The notes beneath the pieces are model-generated. The model made no database searches, was not told where the DNA came from, and worked only from the letters and a program-made list of their open reading frames with translations. This document shows positions 1-11,800 of a stretch of DNA of 64,000 nt, piece by piece (the first letter of the stretch is position 1; each line of letters begins with the position of its first letter). The stretch is from the NCBI RefSeq assembly GCF_019925205.1, contig NC_083566.1, forward strand, positions 7,378,001 to 7,442,000, written 5' to 3'. The translations under genes and the position numbers were made by a program. The stretch comes from Metopolophium dirhodum. Its lineage: Eukaryota; Arthropoda; Insecta; Hemiptera; Aphididae.

Positions 1-347
1 GTTAACTACTTAACTTAAATATATAAATTAAAAGTATAAAAAACAGATCAAATTAAATCCCTGCAGTTTATTTAAACAAAAAATACATAAATAGAACATT
101 ATAAAAGTTAAAAACTAAAAAATTAGTTAGCATACAAAAGCTAGTAACAATATTTAATTTTTCTCAAATATTCATAGGATTAAATACATGTTTTCTCTAT
201 AAGAAAATTTGTTTGAAATAATAAAAGTCTTTAACATTATAATGCAGTCTGTTTATCAAATGGTAAATTAGACTCTTATAATTAGAAACTCTAGTAGCCC
301 TCAACGTTAAAAATACCTTTAATACAGCCCCATAAGATCACATAGAA
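1..347. other. AT-rich sequence without a recognisable feature
   Basis: Low-complexity A+T-rich DNA up to the retrotransposon fragment. I see no coding frame or repeat structure that can be supported here. Confidence 0.6.
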
Positions 348-493
348 TCTGGTTTTGCGAAAACTTCTAGAAATAATATATCTGCAGATTGATATCTTAC
401 GATCATACTTAAACGGGTGGAGCCTGATAATTCACGAACACGGAGACAATGGGACACTGACGTGCGATGTTCGATAAGGGTCAGTACTAGGAC

Positions 494-501
494 ATACTTT
501 C
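494..501. repeat. 8-bp target-site duplication, left copy
   Basis: ATACTTTC, identical to 932-939 on the far side of the nested element. Confidence 0.9.
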
Positions 502-931
502 CAGGGCCGTGTTTAAGAGGGGAATGGGGCCATTTGCCCCGGATGTCCAATTTTTGATACATTTAGGGGGGCGGCCAGTCCCCTTTATTGTAGGCATATA
601 AATACAATTTTTTTTTAGTAAGAAATTGTTTGAGTACCTTCTCGGACTTTTTGAATGGCATGACTATGATACGGCCATAATATGGCGTAATTTACTCATT
701 TTGTTAATCAATGATAATTATTCATTTTTGTAATTTACTTTATAGTTTACAATTGTATGTTGTTAGACACTTTGACAATAATTAAAATAATGTATCATCA
801 TTATCTGCGTTTTTAACAACTTTTTCATAAATAAAGAATTATAAACAAACAATTAAAAAACGGGTCAATTTTTTTGGTGGTGAGTACAAATAGTGTCGAC
901 CCAGGGCGAAAAAAGTGTAAATAGGGCCCTG
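502..931. mobile_element. hAT-like non-autonomous DNA transposon nested in the LINE
   Basis: The left terminus reads CAGGGCCGTGTTTAAG and the right terminus, on the other strand, reads CAGGGCCCTATTTACAC, giving imperfect terminal inverted repeats that start CAGGGCC. The element is flanked by perfect 8-bp direct repeats ATACTTTC (494-501 and 932-939). Terminal CAGGG together with an 8-bp target duplication is the hallmark of hAT elements. At 430 bp, with no coding frame for a transposase, it must have been mobilised in trans. Removing the element plus one duplication (438 bp, a multiple of 3) rejoins the reverse-transcriptase frame exactly, which independently confirms the boundaries and shows it inserted into the LINE. 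Confidence 0.9.
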
Positions 932-939
932 ATACTTTC
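932..939. repeat. 8-bp target-site duplication, right copy
   Basis: ATACTTTC, identical to 494-501. Together the two copies define a hAT-type insertion. Confidence 0.9.
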
Positions 940-1990
940 TTTTATGTATTTTATGACAACATGCTAAATACACCTGGTTTCGGTCACCCATCTATCCCAA
1001 CCAATTGAAGAGCGGGACAGCGGGTAAACTTGACGCTCTCAAAAGTGGACTCGTGGATGCATGAACATTGACTAAGACTTGCCCACATCAAGACTAAAAC
1101 AATGATGCTTACAAGAAATAGGGACTTCCAGAACCCTGGGAATACGGTGAGAGGGCATATAGTTCCGGTCCTGTGGACAATAAGTACCTTGGAGTCAACC
1201 TTGACTTGTACCTCATATTCGGAAAACACTGAGGATGCACCGAGAAAGACTAGGAATACATAGATAGTCCTAGAGTTATGTATTTATGTCCAACATGCAA
1301 GGACCGTTACAAATGTCTGTGGTGTTCATGCAGCAGTTATATTCGTCTTAAATTTGGGTTGTGGAAAGTACAAACAATTTCGAGAACCGTAACAACCTAA
1401 TTAGAGCACAGTGGGCAGCTACTATCCTATAGTAGTTAGTGCATATACATACAGAGGACATCAGTGGACGCTGTATTGGTACTTTCTGACCCTCCTCTGA
1501 GAGATCTGTTGGCGTTTGAAAGGTTAATGATAAAAAGAGGGATCGCGGTGCCTATGGGTTCCCATTCACCCAATTCTCGTGAAGAAGAAAACCCAGGCCA
1601 AAAGATCTTTTTGACTTTCTATGTGGGCCAATATCGGTAGGGAAGTGGCTAGTAAAATCATTGACTAGGGCGAAAGTCGCCTTCATCCAGAAGGTAGAAG
1701 ACATCCATGGCTGAAGAGAGGAGTATAAACGGGAGAGTCGACGACCTGGGTAACAATAACCTAACCGGATACGAAAAACTAGCCAGACCATTGGCCATAT
1801 TATTTACACATTTTTAATTGTAGCGCCGGAGCGGCTTTCTTAGGAGAAAGTGTTTCTTGTAATACAGCGTGGTTAACCCGGAGAGAGACCAATATGTGAT
1901 GTATATTTAATATTTATTATTGTAAAATAAATGATATGGGACCCGAAACAATACGAAAGCCATCCCCGCCCGGTCTCATGTTACAAACAG

Positions 1991-2935
1991 AAAAAAAGTA
2001 TGTTATATGTATTCGATTTACATTTCATAAAAATTGAGCTTAATGATAGTTTATTTTTTCTGTTATAAGTATATTTATATTTTGTTACAAAATGCCTATT
2101 AAAATTATTTATAACATCTAATATTCTCCACGTAATGTGTATAATTTATGGAGTAGGCACGTATCATAGTTAATTTATTTATGGTATGCTCTTACTTGTA
2201 TGGGAATTTATGGTCTATGATTGCGTGTAACGTATTAAGTTTAAGCAAGATTTTTCATAATAATATACATTTTTATCATTATAAATTATTGGATCATATT
2301 ATATCATAAGAAAGACAATCGAGTAAATCCCGTAAGCCGAGCTTATTCCTTGCAGGAAATCTTATAAAGAAGGGAGGGTTATATTTGTTTTTATCCATAA
2401 AACATTCATACCTTATCTAATAATTCCACCATTATTTTACTGTTTTTCAATACATTAGGGTAAAATATACATAATTTGAATTTTTAAACATAAATACAAT
2501 GATATAGAATTATAGATGGATAATACACTATACACCTATATTTATAGTTTAAATAATTAACAATCTAGTACAATCTAGTACGTTATAATCTGTTAAAGGT
2601 AATTAATTAAAAAACCATTGAATATATTTTATTATAAACTCTTTCGTCTTATATAATATTTAAAAAATGTATGTAATAAAATCAACACTTTATATAGTTT
2701 CAATAATTTATATAAAAACTATTTTAGATCTTAACGAAAAAAATATGTTTTATTTAGTTGCATGCTATATTTGTTTTATTTTTATAAATACCATATATAT
2801 ACCATTTTTCTACTAATTTTAATAGTAATATAATTAGGCCATCACACGAGCATGCTCAGTGAGGCCCATTATACATTGTACACTATATTATGTAATGTTC
2901 TTGTATTTTATAGCGTGAGCTACCCTCAAGATACA
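1991..2935. other. AT-rich desert
   Basis: Extremely A+T-rich sequence with no supported gene. The only local structure is a 10-bp tandem pair, CAATCTAGTA, near 2562-2581. Confidence 0.6.
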
Positions 2936-2939
2936 TATA

Positions 2940-3085
2940 AGGGTTGAAAAAAATAAGATAAAGTATAGACACTCTCCAAGTCTCAAGTAATCTATTAATA
3001 TAACTTTTATTTAATACAGTCCAGTAGTTTTTGAGTCTATTAATTGCAGACAGATAGACAAACACCCATTTTAGGTTCCTAAACA
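2940..3085 (-). repeat. Dispersed insect-type repeat containing the motif ATAGACTCAAAAACTACT
   Basis: Read on the minus strand, this stretch shares the exact 18-mer ATAGACTCAAAAACTACT and the following AAAAGTT...AGATT-rich sequence with a + strand stretch near 50810-50905. Similar phrases (actcaaaaactactggaccgattttgatgaaa) are widely scattered in insect genomes as remnants of mobile elements, but I cannot name the family from this window. The minus-strand frame across it is part of the repeat and is not a gene. Confidence 0.5.
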
Positions 3086-3640
3086 TAAGTTTAGAACACT
3101 TTTTACGTGGTACCATCTACTGTTGTGTCCGTTGCCAGTATAGGTACCTACATATAGTTGCGATTGTTGTAAGATATTTATTTATTGTCCATAGTTACTA
3201 CTTAGTACTTACTATTATTTGTATTAAGTTTTTATCAACTACTTGATGATCCCGTGCACTTCATTTCCCATTAAAAATGCCAATTCTATATAAATAATAT
3301 GTTTTATTTTGTAAGTAACCGTCCCACCCGACGTTGTCCAGGCGAAAGATTTCTAATTTTGATAAATATATTTGTACGAAATGTATGTACCATATTTATA
3401 TTAATAATATTACGTAGTTCGATGCAAAGTAAAAGTTACAAATAATATAATCTGTTATAAACTTTTGGTCGATTACGTTTCATACATCTATAATATGACA
3501 CACGCCTATTTCTATGTATACCTCAGGTATATCGTACAATATATCGGCCAATCCTGAACATAACATTATATCTATATACATACATTCATGCACATTATAA
3601 TATGACTTTGAGACGCGTATACCCATGGAACAAAAAGTTT
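3086..3640. other. AT-rich desert
   Basis: No supported feature. A TAGGTACCTA palindrome lies near 3140. Confidence 0.6.
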
Positions 3641-4740
3641 AGATCGGATTATATCCCGATAGCGGTAGAGTGCGGTAGCTTGGGGTAAGTGGTATACCTA
3701 CATAATACTATGTATCTAAAGATAATAATAATATTATCGTTTGCCATCGGTATTATCCGAAATTGATCCCGCGACCGTGTGCCCATTACACACCTACTGC
3801 ACCAGCGACGTGTATAATTTTCTCGAATTCAATCCGATTCGTGTTGCGCATAATATTATCGCAGACGGAAACGTTTACGTAGTGGACACTATACCCATGT
3901 TATACGGTTTACATACTGTATACGCGATAGTCATCTTCTATAGATATTACAACAATCAACCGCGGACATACCTAGGTATATAATATGTGCACGGCGCGCG
4001 CACATGAGAGAGTGCATCAGTACAACAACAACACTGGGCAATAATGATGATAATAATATATGTACATACGTATTATTATAATATTATCACGCGCACTGCG
4101 CGTATACGAAACGCAACATATAACTATGTAATATATTATTATAATACGACGACGTAGGTTCGTAGGTTTCACTGTAGGTATACGAGACAAGAGACGACGA
4201 CGACGACGACGGCGATGGATCGACACGGTCAATTTGCCCGAGCAAAAATCGACCTGCGGCGGACGCGCATTTATGAATAAATTTTATTATGGTGTGGTTT
4301 TTTTTTTCCACCCGTTCACCAATAATAATTGTTTCCCGTCGCGATATCCATCTTTATGATTATTTGTTATTCTATAAAATCGTTTCTTTTTTTTCGTGTA
4401 CCTATGTATAATACGCGCGTGTGTGTGCTACCGCGCACACATAATACATATTACGCATTATCCAGTACATTGCTCGCCTATGTATCCGTTCGCATGTACT
4501 GGAGCGCTCGTATACTGTAATCATTTAGGGTAAAAATTAAAACGTCACTATCAGCCCGAAGAAATCGTTTTGTTTGTTCAAACACACACACACACGCATA
4601 AACTTATTTGTCTACATACATCAGGTTTATGATAATAGGCGCACACCACCGAGACCATGAATTATCAGGAAGGCGAAACCCGAGCAACCGTGTTATTACC
4701 ACAAACTATCTTGACCCCCCCCCCCCCCCGGATTTCCATA
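3641..4740. other. CpG-containing island, no gene recognised
   Basis: This stretch is visibly less A+T-rich than its flanks, with CG dinucleotides (ACGCGCACTGCGCG, repeated GACGACG at 4193-4212) mixed with ATT repeats. Frames here are short and low-complexity, and none has a convincing ATG, splice context or recognisable domain. It ends in a 15-C run. Confidence 0.45.
4715..4729. repeat. Poly-C tract (15 nt)
   Basis: An uninterrupted run of C on the + strand, one of five homopolymeric C/G tracts of 15 nt or more in the window. Confidence 0.95.
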
Positions 4741-5780
4741 TTATAACATTACATATTACTAATGCATACGCGTGATCTGCATGCGCAATTATTTTTAAAT
4801 ATATAATGTTATTATTGTTACACATTACATAGGTACCACATTCTCCTTTATATTATAGACTTTACATATATTATTGCATTCCTACTAATCTCCGTTAGGA
4901 GTATAATATATAATATGGTTTATAATCAAACCGTCTTCTTGTCACTTGACCATCTCAAACTATACAATGTTATAATACCTAATATATTGTTAAACAACAA
5001 TATTTAAAATATTGGGTATACCGCATAGTGTAACAAACATAATCACCACTATTTTTGGTCATATGAAATTTTGTTTTTAGAAGATCCTGTATATTAGTAT
5101 AATAATTATATAATAAATTCATAAAAATGTACAACATAATTAATTAGTTTCCTAAACACTTTTAATTCTAAAGAAAAACTTGCAAACAAGCGAACGATTC
5201 ATATGGACTATTAATGTAATTTTATCCTTTTTATCGCTATTCAAAAATTAAATTTTATATAATATTAAATGTATACTTAGTAGATACCTACATATACTTA
5301 GTATTATTAGTAATTGATTTGTATTTTATTTTTTTTTTTATAAGATATCATTTATTGAACAAAATTAGTACAAACTTCATATCAATAATCATCGAAATAA
5401 CTTGAAGAAATAAATTATTCGGTAAGAACAAATGAGAATATGTTTTATTTTTGGAATATAAAGTTATATAATAATATTAAGAGTAAAATTGCTTATACAT
5501 TTAACTGAAACAATAGACATATTTTTCATATTATATTTCGGTAAACCATCTCTAGCTTGAATTTTGATTTTTATTATTTTTTTTCATCCCATTAAGAAGA
5601 AAGCAGTTTAATCCTCACGTTATATGAGTGAAGTGTATCATCGTCGAGTCGTTTTCAATTCAAGCGATCAGTTTCTTCCGATGGCGGACCTTTCCACGTT
5701 TTTTGATGGTTTTATCGGCGACTGTTAGAACGACATGTGGGAAAATTAAAACATACATTATAGGTACCTAATATTATAGA
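4741..5780. other. AT-rich desert
   Basis: No supported feature. Confidence 0.6.
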
Positions 5781-5978
5781 GTCACGGTTGACCGAGGATC
5801 GGTGCGCGCGTTTTTACACACGCTTTTATTTTTGTATGTGCGGAAAAAAAACAACAACTAAGACGGCGCGGCGACTTGAGGCCAAAATAAAAAAAAATAA
5901 AAAAAACGAGAGAGAAATAGAAAAGAGAGTACATTATAATATTATTATAAACCCGGAGATAAAAACAACCGTCTCAAT

Positions 5979-6013
<35 letters not shown>

Positions 6014-7190
6014 TAAAATATATACGAGGATTTTTATACTTGGTTGACGTGAAACAATGGTTAATACCCGTCGGAAATTTGCTCGTGAGCGAACGAGTAA
6101 TGAAGATCGTGAAGTCGTGAGATACCGTTGTTCGGGGGGCTCCGATAAATTACACACACATACACACGATACGGTGCACATGAAAAGAAATTAATATATA
6201 GATGTCCGGTCTTATTTGCCATACGCGTCTATATAGTGCTCTAGTGTATGTATTATATTGTTATATTATTATACATTTTTTATCGTCTCCTCTTCCATTT
6301 CTCCGTCGTCTCGTATACGCACGCATTATTCTTCGCGAGCTCCGCGGTATACCTGGTATACCAGACGAGTTTGAATATAGTCCGACCCGATTCCTTCGCA
6401 CTGCACACACACGCCACACACAGTCTCCGGCGGTCAGCCCGCGCAAACCACTCATTACACGACCGTTTGGTTCACCCTTTCGCGCGTTCGCCTGCCTACA
6501 ACTGTATTATTATTGATATAATATTCGTCTTGTTCCACACCTAGCTAGGCGTATTTTTAATACAACATATTATACTATTATAGCCGTGTCGGGCCGATTC
6601 TTATTCGCGCGTACGTGAGCGATTCCTTCGACTCACTGCACGGTGCAGGACTACACTGCACCACTGCAGCAGTTATACGCGAAATAAAACGTTTTGCGGT
6701 CGAAGATTATTATATTGTCTCCCAATTATTATGTTCTTCCCCGAATCGGTAACGTGACCACCGCACCGGTCTTGTAATATTATTATTATTGTACCTATAG
6801 GTACCGGAAACTAACGACAACGATTGCGTTGACCTGCTACGAAAATTGTACAAATTACGCCGCCGGTCCTTTCATCGCCCCCGTTTTTAATGCACGTCTC
6901 GCACTCGTGTATCGATGAAAACCGTCGAGTTCACCTAATGTTACGAACGATTAACAGGACCAGCCCGAAGTGTATAATAATCGTATAATAAGCCGTTTTA
7001 TTGTACGACGTGATACGCTACCATTGCCGCCGCCGATTTCGTTTCTCGATAGACTACTGCTGCAGCAGTCTGCAATAGTCGTTTTTGAATCATTATATTG
7101 TAAGGTGTGGAACTGTGGAAAATAACGCCAACTGCGGAGTTCAAGTGCACAAATTACAAATAATTTGGTGGCACGCAAGTCTCCATGCTG
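5781..7190. other. CpG-containing island, no gene recognised
   Basis: GC-enriched stretch rich in CG dinucleotides and short palindromes (for example CTGCACGGTGCAG near 6636-6648 and GGTATACCTGGTATACC near 6345-6361). Open frames are driven by the CA microsatellite and by TAT/ATT repeats and show no domain. A regulatory or untranslated role is possible but unsupported. Confidence 0.45.
5982..6011. repeat. (CA)n microsatellite
   Basis: About 15 uninterrupted CA units. It generates poly-HT and poly-VC artefactual frames. Confidence 0.97.
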
Positions 7191-9365
7191 TTATAATTTC
7201 ATTATAATATCCATCCAATTCCAATATAATATATATATATATGATATATCACTTGGTTTTAAATTTAAATAATACGATTATAAAAAGAATCGTGAACAAT
7301 TGTCTAGAATATTGTACAAAAAATAAATATAATGGGCAAAAAGAAAGATACGATATGACGTATAAAAGGAAATTTTAATACGATTATACATAAATAAGGT
7401 AAGAAAAAATAGTGCTATTATTTATAAATTATAATACTATATAGTATATATGAATCAAAAATCGATGTATGAAGATGAGCGATAGCTAGAATATTAATTA
7501 AATGACACAATATTTGAGTAAGATAAAATTCAAGGTTTATTTTATTATTTGTATAATAAATATAGGTATTTAAGTTATTAAAATATGATAAAATTCAACG
7601 AATTGAATTTTCTTATTAATAAGTAGCACCTATTTCCTTTAACAGTAGATTTACATGCACCTAATAGATGTAAGCTGTGAACCCTGCAGAAATGAATAGA
7701 CGTTTATTCATTGTCAATAACAAACATTAGGTAAGTAATACATCTACATTATTTCCAAACTTATCTTAAATAATGTTGTAATATAAACTATTTTATTTAA
7801 AGTTTATTTTTGTTTTCAAGCTATAAGTATCTGAATTGGGATCATCCTGCAGCATCCCTTCATTAATTTTTAAAGTTTGTAAGTGACAAATTTAACTTTA
7901 TCTTTTATTTGTCAACAATTTCATAATTCCTAGAAAGAAGCAGACTAATACCTAGTTAAACAATTTCAGTCAGTTTAGTATTTGTGGGATCGACTTTAGT
8001 TGTGTGTTAACTGTTGGTAGTTGGTATATAGTCATATAATCCAGGGGGAGGGCTAACTTTGATTACTATCTACTGAGAGTATACTTTTCCTTTGCAGATC
8101 GACTAACGTCAAGTCTAATTTGTAAATGTTTTCACTAATATGTATAAATTATAAACATAATTGTATAAAAAATACAATTAAAAAGTAAAGTTATCTAAAA
8201 ATGAGTGTTTTTACATTAAATTTCAAAATAATTTTAACATTATTCAGCCATCGTAGAAGCGTATGGTTGGTTGCCCGTTGGTCACTTATTTATAATCTGT
8301 GGAAAAGTCGCTAACTGCTAAACGAAAACTCTGCTCTAAATGATCATCAGAAAGTGTAACTCGGTAATCAGTATTTATAGCTTTTATAACTTTCATGTGA
8401 TAAAGTACCATTTCACACAAACAGGTTAATCCGAAAAATGTATTTAACTACTAACTGTACATTCTACTAAATTTTTAATAATAAGTTCTATCAAATGGGG
8501 GTTTGACTTTGAAATCGTCTGAGATCGACCGTAGATTTACCATAGATGCTTAAAATGTTCTCCGAATATTATTATTAAAATTGTATAGAATATGATATGG
8601 AATGACTTTCAAAATAATTTAGCTTTTTTGAGTGATTTATGGTCTTATAGACATAACAAACCTTGACTATTTTTAGTTTTTTTCCCATGTATTTGATAAA
8701 AAAAAATGTATGGCTTGAACATATTATACACGATTTCTCGTAAGTCATAAGTTGATCTTAATGCAATTTAAAATATTGAAAATGTAATATAATAATCACA
8801 ATTTTTTTATTAACTATTGTAGTTAAATATTTTACAATATAACAAACATTTCCAAATTATTTTGTAGTTGAAAAGTTTTTAAATTTTCATTTTTAATAGC
8901 AAAGGCTTAAAAATGCAATAGGTACAATGTTCTTCAAAAGTTATTTTTAAGGCAAGCTCAAAATATTAAAAATAAATATGTTTAATTTATTTATAGACTT
9001 TTTATAGTTCAATATAATTCGTAGGGACTTGAAACTTTTGGCCATTACGTACGTATATTATCATTTACTTCATACACAATGAAATGTTCAAAATATTCAG
9101 ATTAAATTTAAGCTATTATTATATCATGAACCTATTTGCTCCATTTTACGGTACGTAGGTACTGACTTAACACTCATAGGTTCATAATAGCTATATTATA
9201 TGAAATAATACTATTATTAAAAATTTAAATATTAATAATAAAAATAATCTATGCGATTCGTTTTTAGTAAAAATAAGTCCAAACTCCCATATTTATTATA
9301 CAAAAAAGGAATTACAATTTACAAATAGGTAGCAATATAAATAATATTATAAAATATTATTAGAC
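7191..9365. other. AT-rich sequence, possibly the degenerate body of the 9.4-kb repeat
   Basis: No gene is seen. From about 8640 onwards the sequence has the T-run/A-run texture found in the bodies of the 44-kb and 61.7-kb repeats, so part of it may be the minus-oriented body of the copy whose recognisable head is at 9366-9545. That extension is inference. Confidence 0.4.
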
Positions 9366-9545
9366 ATATAGGCTGACAGATGTAAATGGTCAGCTGTCTC
9401 CGCTAAGAATCGTTTTTTATCGAACGCAATGATTTATCATTGAATTCAAATTTAACACATCCATTACCCATTACATCGACCTACTCAATGACGAGTTATG
9501 GCGCTTTACACTTACTATAGAGCACAGCGAATTTCTCGATTTTGG
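9366..9545 (-). repeat. CGATTCTGAGCG-family dispersed repeat, copy 1 (head)
   Basis: On the minus strand this reads TAATGGATGTGTTAAATTTG, then AATTCAATGAT, then CGATTCTTAGCGGAGAC, then TCAGCCTAT. The same order of blocks occurs on the + strand at 61755-61841 and, more diverged, at 44125-44210. Shared order and spacing make homology secure. The class is uncertain, most likely a non-autonomous DNA transposon. Confidence 0.75.
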
Positions 9546-11290
9546 GATTCAATACAACTTTTTCATTATTTAAACATAATGTAAACATAATTTTACTGTT
9601 TTAAAACATTTTAATACATTTAGAAGGTAAACCGTGCATTTATATTAACACTAAAAATACGTATAAAATCACTATAAATTAGGAATTAACATTGAATAAG
9701 TACTCCCACTAAAAAATAACCAGTTATATAGAAAACAATTAATTTCTTATGATAATCTATTAAGAATGTAATTAAAAATGCATTTAAAATATAAATCACG
9801 TTCAAACATAAACGTGTAAACAAACACAAAAGTTCTACACTTTTAAAAAATAATTACTTCAAATTGTAGAATTCGTTATAGACCTACTTAAGTCTTACAT
9901 CATAGAGGTAGTACTATGGTTAGAATCAAAATATATTTAAATTATTAGACAATGAATTTATATATTTATAATTAAAATTGTGATAATGGGATTTATATAA
10001 CAAATGTCGACAGCGAAATGTTCATATCTATATGCATAACAATATAAGTAGGTAGAATACGAAATAAAATAATGGCAACTAGTAAAAATAAAAATGACAA
10101 TTTTGACTGTTATATGAGTACCTATAAAAAAATATTTATTTTTAAGTTGTTTGTAATGTACTATTTCTTTGTTAAAATCTAGGGGATTTGGGGAATGGAA
10201 TGGGCTTGGGAAATTCCCTTGCTCTTTAAAAAAGTTATGACATTAGTTTTCCTCAGTTGACAATTTTACATATTATAATATCTACCTATTAAAATTTGTC
10301 CCTCATTTCAAGAAAAATGTGAATATTTTCCTATTTAAGTTCTTGCTTCTAAATAAATAGGTATACACGAGTATATTTATGGCTTATTTATGGTATATTG
10401 ATTAAACTTAATGTGTTTTCATTATACGATTGTAATTAATTGTATCTGTACCAAAAATATTATCACCTGATATACATACTAGGTAGAATTATAATAAACC
10501 TAACCTAACCACATAACATGCTGTAGCAAATGTATTGAATTTTTCTATATGTTCATAAATTATTTAGTCTTATTATAAAGAGGACGTGATTTTCTAATGA
10601 AAAACTAAAATATATTTACAATTATTTGAAGTACAAATAATAAATATTATATAGTATTTAAACATGACAAGTTTAAAGAATTGAAATAAAACATTTAAAT
10701 CTCTGTTTTTGAAAATCAAAATTTGTTCAAGCAATCAATCTTTTAAAATCTTTTATAGACGTATAGTGTATTTTTCTTCATTCGAATTTTAAGAAGTAAT
10801 GAAACTTGAAAGGGAATTTATGTGAAAAGAATTTAAATGGTTGACTAAATAAAATGTATTGTTCAATGAATACAAGATTTAAAAATACATTTTTTTTCCT
10901 TTTTTAGTAATCATTTATAGAATGTCTGTTCAATTTTTAAGATGTGCCATTTTAAAATGAGTGTTATATTAAAAAAAAATAATTACATTAAAATAATGTA
11001 TTAAAATAAACAAAACTATAACATTTAAATTCGATATTTTGATTGATTCATGTCATAAATAAAAACATGACTAGTTGTGACAATTTTATTATGGTCATTG
11101 GATATAAATATAATTGTTTATAATTTAAAATCAATTAAAAATATAGGTACCTAATACTGACCTAAAACAAAAAAAAAACCTTGTATCAATAAAAATTTCC
11201 AGTGTGGTTATACGCTGTGCATTGTTGCACTTTAGTCCAAGGTAATGTTAATTATTAATCAACGGTAATCACATTTCTAAACAATTTCTA
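9546..11290. other. AT-rich desert
   Basis: No supported gene. A GGGG-rich stretch near 10180-10235 (AGGGGATTTGGGGAATGG) resembles the G-rich subterminal part of hAT-like repeats seen elsewhere in the window but has no identifiable terminus. Confidence 0.5.
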
Positions 11291-11353
11291 TAATACGCGG
11301 TGTATAGTAATATATATAGTAGGTATTCGTAATCTATATGTATAGACGGCCAG

Positions 11354-11380
11354 ACTGGTACCTGAGTGGTAGGTACCAGT
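11354..11380. repeat. Perfect 10-bp inverted repeat with 7-nt loop
   Basis: ACTGGTACCT, loop GAGTGGT, then AGGTACCAGT. The arms are exact reverse complements and each contains the GGTACC core that recurs in the window. Confidence 0.85.
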
Positions 11381-11665
11381 GTACCAACTATATAATAACA
11401 TAATAGGCTCAGTTCGTCAGTGTACATACTAGACTTAACTCATAGCGTGCAGGGGTGCGTTACAAAGAACACTAAAACTCTTACGCGTCCATATATTATT
11501 CGCATGTATATACAGTTTGTCCGTTAACCGCGTGTTGCCCCCCTTATCGCGCAGATATCAGAATAATCAAATGTCAGCCTGCAAGAGGGCCGTGTGTGAC
11601 GTCGTTACGGGCGAGCCGTGCAGGGTTGAACTTATACTGTAGGACCTTACTGCAGTGGGTTGTTT

Positions 11666-11683
11666 GGGGGGGGGGGGGGGGGG
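11666..11683. repeat. Poly-G tract (18 nt)
   Basis: A homopolymeric G run followed by AGGAGGGGG. It is the only long G-on-plus tract in the window. Confidence 0.95.
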
Positions 11684-11774
11684 AGGAGGGGGCAACAGAC
11701 AAAACGACTAACCATTAGCACGATTGTCGTCGGGAGCGGGTGAGTTAGGTCACAGGGAATTATAAACAGGAAAC

Positions 11775-11800
11775 GTGTGTGTGTGTGTGTGTGTGTGTGT
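11775..11800. repeat. (GT)n microsatellite
   Basis: About 13 uninterrupted GT units. Confidence 0.97.

Larger units (their letters stand above)
348..1990 (+). mobile_element. Degenerate non-LTR retrotransposon (LINE), reverse transcriptase C-terminal half and 3' region
   Basis: The + strand, read across several frames, retains the order of motifs of an I/R1/Jockey-like LINE reverse transcriptase. Seen in sequence: LRKLLEIIYL near 354-383; GSVLG at 478-492, matching the family box GVPQGSVLGP; FYVFYDNMLN at 940-969; VNLTLSKVDSWMHEH at 1024-1068, followed by LRLAHIKTKTMMLTRNRDF; YLGVNLD at 1185-1205, the conserved post-catalytic box; and DLLAFERLMIKRG at about 1503-1541. In-frame stops (475, 1006, 1069) and several frameshifts show it is dead. 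The interval between DNMLN and VDSWM is too short and the FADD/YADD catalytic box is absent, so an internal deletion is inferred. The 5' part (endonuclease and early RT) is missing, as expected of 5'-truncated LINEs. The 3' limit is approximate. A hAT-like element sits inside at 502-931. Confidence 0.82.
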
